From positions 84,320 through 148,319 of the forward strand of contig NZ_QXJM01000063.1 of NCBI RefSeq assembly GCF_003570905.1: a stretch of 64,000 bases of DNA. The letters are read 5' to 3'. The stretch comes from Cohnella faecalis. GTDB lineage: Bacteria; Bacillota; Bacilli; Paenibacillales; Paenibacillaceae. A program made the translations under genes and the position numbers. Within the stretch, counting starts at the first letter, position 1. Every line of letters begins with the position of its first letter. Shown here piece after piece: positions 57,978-64,000 of the stretch. The notes under the pieces are model-generated. The model searched no databases and was not told where the DNA came from. It worked only from the letters and a program-made list of their open reading frames with translations.

Positions 57978-58977
57978 ATGGCAAAGGCTAAGTTCGAACG
58001 TAACAAACCACACGTTAACATCGGTACGATCGGTCACGTCGACCACGGTAAAACGACGCTGACGGCTGCAATCACGACGGTTCTTTCGAAAAAATACGGC
58101 GGTGCTGCCGTAGCATTCGATCAAATCGACAAAGCTCCGGAAGAGCGCGAGCGCGGTATCACGATTTCCACCGCTCACGTTGAGTACGAAACTCCTAACC
58201 GTCACTACGCACACGTTGACTGCCCAGGACACGCCGACTATGTTAAAAACATGATCACCGGCGCTGCTCAAATGGACGGAGCGATCCTGGTTGTATCCGC
58301 TGCTGACGGCCCTATGCCGCAAACGCGCGAGCACATCCTGCTCTCCAAACAAGTAGGCGTTCCTTACATCGTCGTATTCTTGAACAAATGCGACATGGTT
58401 GAAGACGAAGAGCTGCTTGAACTGGTTGAGATGGAAGTACGCGACCTGTTGAACGAATATGAGTTCCCAGGCGACGACACTCCAATCATCCGCGGCGCTG
58501 CTCGTGAAGCTCTGCAAAACCCTGACGGTCCTTGGGCCGACAAAATCATTGAGCTGTTCGAGCAAGTCGACACGTACATCCCGCAACCAGAGCGCGATGT
58601 CGCTAAACCTTTCTTGATGCCAGTCGAGGACGTCTTCACGATCACGGGTCGCGGTACTGTTGCTACTGGCCGCGTAGAGCGTGGAACGATCAAAATCGGC
58701 GACGAGATCGAAATCATCGGTCTGGTTGAAGAAAGCCGCAAATCCGTCGTTACGGGCGTTGAAATGTTCCGTAAATTGCTTGACTCCGCTCAAGCCGGCG
58801 ACAACATCGGCGCATTGCTTCGCGGCGTTGACCGTAAAGACATCGAGCGTGGACAAGTTCTGGCAAAACCGGGTTCGGTTAAGCCTCACACGGAATTCAC
58901 GGCTCAAATCTACGTTCTGACCCAATCCGAGGGTGGCCGTCACAAGCCTTTCTTCACGGGTTACCGTCCGCAGTTCT
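57978..58977 (+). CDS. tuf: Elongation factor Tu, left arm, truncated at the palindrome loop
   Basis: Delivers aminoacyl-tRNA to the ribosome. AGGAGG precedes the ATG at 57978. Intact from MAKAKFERNKPHVNIG through GHVDHGKT, the effector region ERERGITISTAH, DCPGHADY and NKCDMV to FFTGYRPQF (residue 333). At 58,978 the sequence jumps to the opposite strand, so about 60 C-terminal residues are missing; the remaining open frame to 59096 is chimeric. Confidence 0.95.
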
Positions 58978-60094
58978 CTTCAACAGCGATTGGAGCGATC
59001 AGTTTAACGGTAACGGTGATGTTGTCGCCTGGCATAACCATCTCAGTGCCTTCTTGCAGATCGATGATGCCCGTAACGTCAGTCGTCCGGAAGTAGAACT
59101 GCGGACGGTAACCCGTGAAGAAAGGCTTGTGACGGCCACCCTCGGATTGGGTCAGAACGTAGATTTGAGCCGTGAATTCCGTGTGAGGCTTAACCGAACC
59201 CGGTTTTGCCAGAACTTGTCCACGCTCGATGTCTTTACGGTCAACGCCGCGAAGCAATGCGCCGATGTTGTCGCCGGCTTGAGCGGAGTCAAGCAATTTA
59301 CGGAACATTTCAACGCCCGTAACGACGGATTTGCGGCTTTCTTCAACCAGACCGATGATTTCGATCTCGTCGCCGATTTTGATCGTTCCACGCTCTACGC
59401 GGCCAGTAGCAACAGTACCGCGACCCGTGATCGTGAAGACGTCCTCGACTGGCATCAAGAAAGGTTTAGCGACATCGCGCTCTGGTTGCGGGATGTACGT
59501 GTCGACTTGCTCGAACAGCTCAATGATTTTGTCGGCCCAAGGACCGTCAGGGTTTTGCAGAGCTTCACGAGCAGCGCCGCGGATGATTGGAGTGTCGTCG
59601 CCTGGGAACTCATATTCGTTCAACAGGTCGCGTACTTCCATCTCAACCAGTTCAAGCAGCTCTTCGTCTTCAACCATGTCGCATTTGTTCAAGAATACGA
59701 CGATGTAAGGAACGCCTACTTGTTTGGAGAGCAGGATGTGCTCGCGCGTTTGCGGCATAGGGCCGTCAGCAGCGGATACAACCAGGATCGCTCCGTCCAT
59801 TTGAGCAGCGCCGGTGATCATGTTTTTAACATAGTCGGCGTGTCCTGGGCAGTCAACGTGTGCGTAGTGACGGTTAGGAGTTTCGTACTCAACGTGAGCG
59901 GTGGAAATCGTGATACCGCGCTCGCGCTCTTCCGGAGCTTTGTCGATTTGATCGAATGCTACGGCAGCACCGCCGTATTTTTTCGAAAGAACCGTCGTGA
60001 TTGCAGCCGTCAGCGTCGTTTTACCGTGGTCGACGTGACCGATCGTACCGATGTTAACGTGTGGTTTGTTACGTTCGAACTTAGCCTTTGCCAT
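58978..60094 (-). CDS. tuf: Elongation factor Tu, right arm, truncated near residue 372
   Basis: The mirror copy. Identical in protein sequence to the left arm where they overlap and continuing through FYFRTTDVTG and MPGDNITVTVKLIAPIAVEE before the junction at 58,978, where the frame runs into NCGR, antisense sequence of the left copy. The last about 24 residues of a normal EF-Tu are missing. No frameshift inside this copy. Confidence 0.95.
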
Positions 60095-60202
60095 GTAACT
60101 TTTCTCCTCCTTATAAGTAAAAGGAATTTATAGGGTGGCGGGCGGCGAATCGAGGCTTACGCCGCGACTCCCCTGCCCGTCCGCTTACAAATCGTTGAGC
60201 GC

Positions 60203-62277
<2,075 letters not shown>

Positions 62278-62294
62278 GGTGGATCTCCCTTCGA

Positions 62295-62763
<469 letters not shown>

Positions 62764-62820
62764 CTAAGTTCCTCCTTTCTTATTCATGTTGTAGTGCGTC
62801 GGACGATTCATCCTTGCGCA

Positions 62821-63244
62821 TTACGATTTTTTGACTTTCGGACGCTTAGCGCCGTATTTGGAACGAGCTTGCTTCCGGTTGTTTACGCCTGCGGTATCCA
62901 GAGCGCCGCGAACGATGTGGTAACGTACACCCGGAAGGTCTTTTACCCGGCCTCCGCGAATAAGCACGACACTGTGCTCTTGCAGATTGTGGCCGATCCC
63001 CGGAATGTAGGCGGTCACCTCGATACGGGTTCGTCAGACGTACCCGCGCGTATTTACGGAGTGCGGAGTTCGGTTTTTTCGGAGTCATCGTGCCTACACG
63101 GGTGCAAAACCCGCGTTTTTGAGGCGCGCTTAGATCGGTCTCAATACGTTTGAGGGCATTGAAGCCTTTTTGCAACGCAGGAGATTTCGATTTAACCACC
63201 TTCGGTTGACGACCTTTGCGAACGAGTTGATTAATTGTTGGCAT
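62821..63244 (-). CDS. rpsL: 30S ribosomal protein S12, right arm, apparent frameshifts
   Basis: ATG at 63244, GGGAAGGGGGTGG upstream. MPTINQLVRKGRQPKVVKS is intact here, as are SPALQKGFNALKR and TPKKPNSALRKYARVRLTN; then an extra C disrupts NGIEVTAYIPG, and the middle (IGHNLQEHSVVLIRGGRVKDLPG) is in another frame, ending at the TAA 62821. Better than the left copy but still not a clean frame. Confidence 0.9.
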
Positions 63245-63410
63245 TGTTGCCACCCCCTTCCCATGAACGTTAAGCAATAGAACAGAACAGCCGACACCAC
63301 TTTGCGAAGCCCACAGATCCAGGCGGTTCATTTTGAGAAATGCGAAAGGGTCCGCCCGGCTTCCTCCCGTACGAAAAGTACGATGAAGCGCCAGTCCAAA
63401 CCCGGCTTGC

Positions 63411-63670
63411 TTATTCTCTTATGATTGCGGCCATCGCCGCGCCCACTTCAATGCCGCATGCTTTACCCAGGTTTCTCATCGTGTCGACGTAAGTCAACTT
63501 CACTCCGAGCTGCTCGCACAATTGAATGACGCGAGCTACCGTACGGGATCTGCATCTTGCGCTACGAACACCTCGGCGGCATCGCCCTGCTCCACCGTCT
63601 TGATCGTCTGCTTGTGCCAATCTTGACGTTCCCGGCCTGCAATCCGTAGTCGTTCGTTGTCATCCGACAT
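63411..63670 (-). CDS. ybxF: L7Ae-family ribosomal protein YbxF, one apparent frameshift
   Basis: Start ATG 63670 with GGAGGTCG directly upstream. The first 43 residues (MSDDNERLRIAGRERQDW, VFVAQDADP) end at a premature stop near 63,540, where a G appears to be missing (CCCGTACGGTAGCTCG); in the next frame ARVIQLCEQLGVKLTYVDTM continues to IIRE-stop at 63411. Corrected length about 86 residues, normal for this kink-turn-binding family. First gene of the str operon, with its own promoter. Confidence 0.85.
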
Positions 63671-63717
63671 CGACCTCCATACAAGCAGAATGGTGCACGT
63701 CAGGCACACACTCAAAC

Positions 63718-63746
63718 ATAGTATCATCCCGAATGAACACTGTCAA
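63718..63746 (-). promoter_or_regulatory. Sigma-A promoter of the ybxF-str operon
   Basis: On the minus strand TTGACA (63746-63741) and TACTAT (63723-63718) with a 17-base spacer, about 50 bases before the ybxF start. Confidence 0.7.
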
Positions 63747-63768
63747 GAAATCGGATACCGATTTTACG

Positions 63769-64000
63769 TTATTTATGCCTATCTATTTTCGGCTTCCGAA
63801 TTTCGGGTCCGATCTTAGAACAATCTCCGTTCATCCTTCTCAAAAAAATGACTGCTCCCAAAAACGCATAGAACAACGGTAAAAATAGCCCCAGCGCTAT
63901 TTCAGCGCCGTTCGCCGCTTCATATCCGCTTAGCATGGCAATCGTTTTGTAGGCTGGGGGGCAGCAGCCATGCCAACCACGCCAGGCGTGAGGCAACGAT
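63769..64000 (-). CDS. Partial membrane protein at the window edge
   Basis: The minus-strand frame ends at 63769 with KPKIDRHK. It contains a membrane helix (ALGLFLPLFYAFLGAVIFL) and a charged tail; a second hydrophobic stretch (SRLAWLAWLLPP) lies in another frame just upstream, separated by a run of six C, so another homopolymer error is likely. The N-terminus is outside the window. Family not recognised. In Bacillus this position is occupied by rpoC, so the arrangement is unexpected. Confidence 0.45.
   Translation of the reverse strand, partial: SLPHAWRGWHGCCPPAYKTIAMLSGYEAANGAEIALGLFLPLFYAFLGAVIFLRRMNGDCSKIGPEIRKPKIDRHK

Overview
The window looks like a chromosomal segment of a GC-rich endospore-forming Firmicute of the Paenibacillaceae (Paenibacillus or Cohnella type; the genus is inferred from protein content and gene order, not from a database search). 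Support comes from Firmicute-type rRNA, the ctsR-mcsA-mcsB-clpC / radA-disA / yacL-ispD-ispF-gltX-cysE-cysS order known from Bacillus, a three-SLH-domain surface protein, the PcrB-PcrA-LigA neighbourhood and a ydaO-type c-di-AMP riboswitch.

Layout. 0-8.4 kb: secreted stalk-domain protein, U32 peptidase-family protein, convergent secreted CAP-domain protein, then ugd-galU (UDP-glucose and UDP-glucuronate supply for surface polysaccharide). 8.4-16.2 kb: pcrB, pcrA and ligA, with a self-regulated MFS efflux/TetR cassette between pcrA and ligA. 16.2-22.8 kb: a small DUF4395-like membrane protein, a 51-bp tandem array, and a 16S-23S rRNA operon that has processing stems but no 5S gene and no spacer tRNA. 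22.8-33.7 kb: a metallophosphoesterase, a CAP-domain protein behind a c-di-AMP riboswitch, and an S-layer-anchored protein of about 2,880 residues. 33.7-46.2 kb: the CtsR-controlled protein quality control operon, a Gfo/Idh oxidoreductase pair with an AraC regulator, then radA, disA and pssA. 46.2-48.3 kb: a second, unrelated-looking 51-bp tandem array with an IS3-family element inserted in it (clean 4-bp target duplication). 48.3-54.6 kb: a cysteine-containing small protein, yacL, ispD, ispF, gltX, a cysteine T-box leader, cysE and the start of cysS.

The last 10 kb should not be read as biology without checking. At about 54.58 kb cysS runs into the middle of ybxF, skipping the many genes (rlmB to rpoC) that normally lie between. 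The str operon (ybxF-rpsL-rpsG-fusA-tuf) then appears twice as a mirror image about position 59,036, with a 117-base unpaired loop inside tuf. Both arms and the neighbouring ispF, cysE and cysS carry single-base frameshifts, mostly in homopolymers, that differ between the arms. This is the signature of a fold-back chimera and low-quality consensus at a contig end.

Functional links: DisA makes c-di-AMP and the riboswitch at 24.5 kb senses it in front of a secreted wall-associated protein. CtsR, McsA, McsB and ClpC form one protein-quality-control circuit. The T-box couples cysE-cysS to tRNA-Cys charging. The TetR protein most likely binds the two identical 12-bp palindromes in front of its own operon. 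The best unexplained structures are the two 51-bp tandem arrays. I found no convincing evidence of a new defence system, CRISPR array or biosynthetic cluster.
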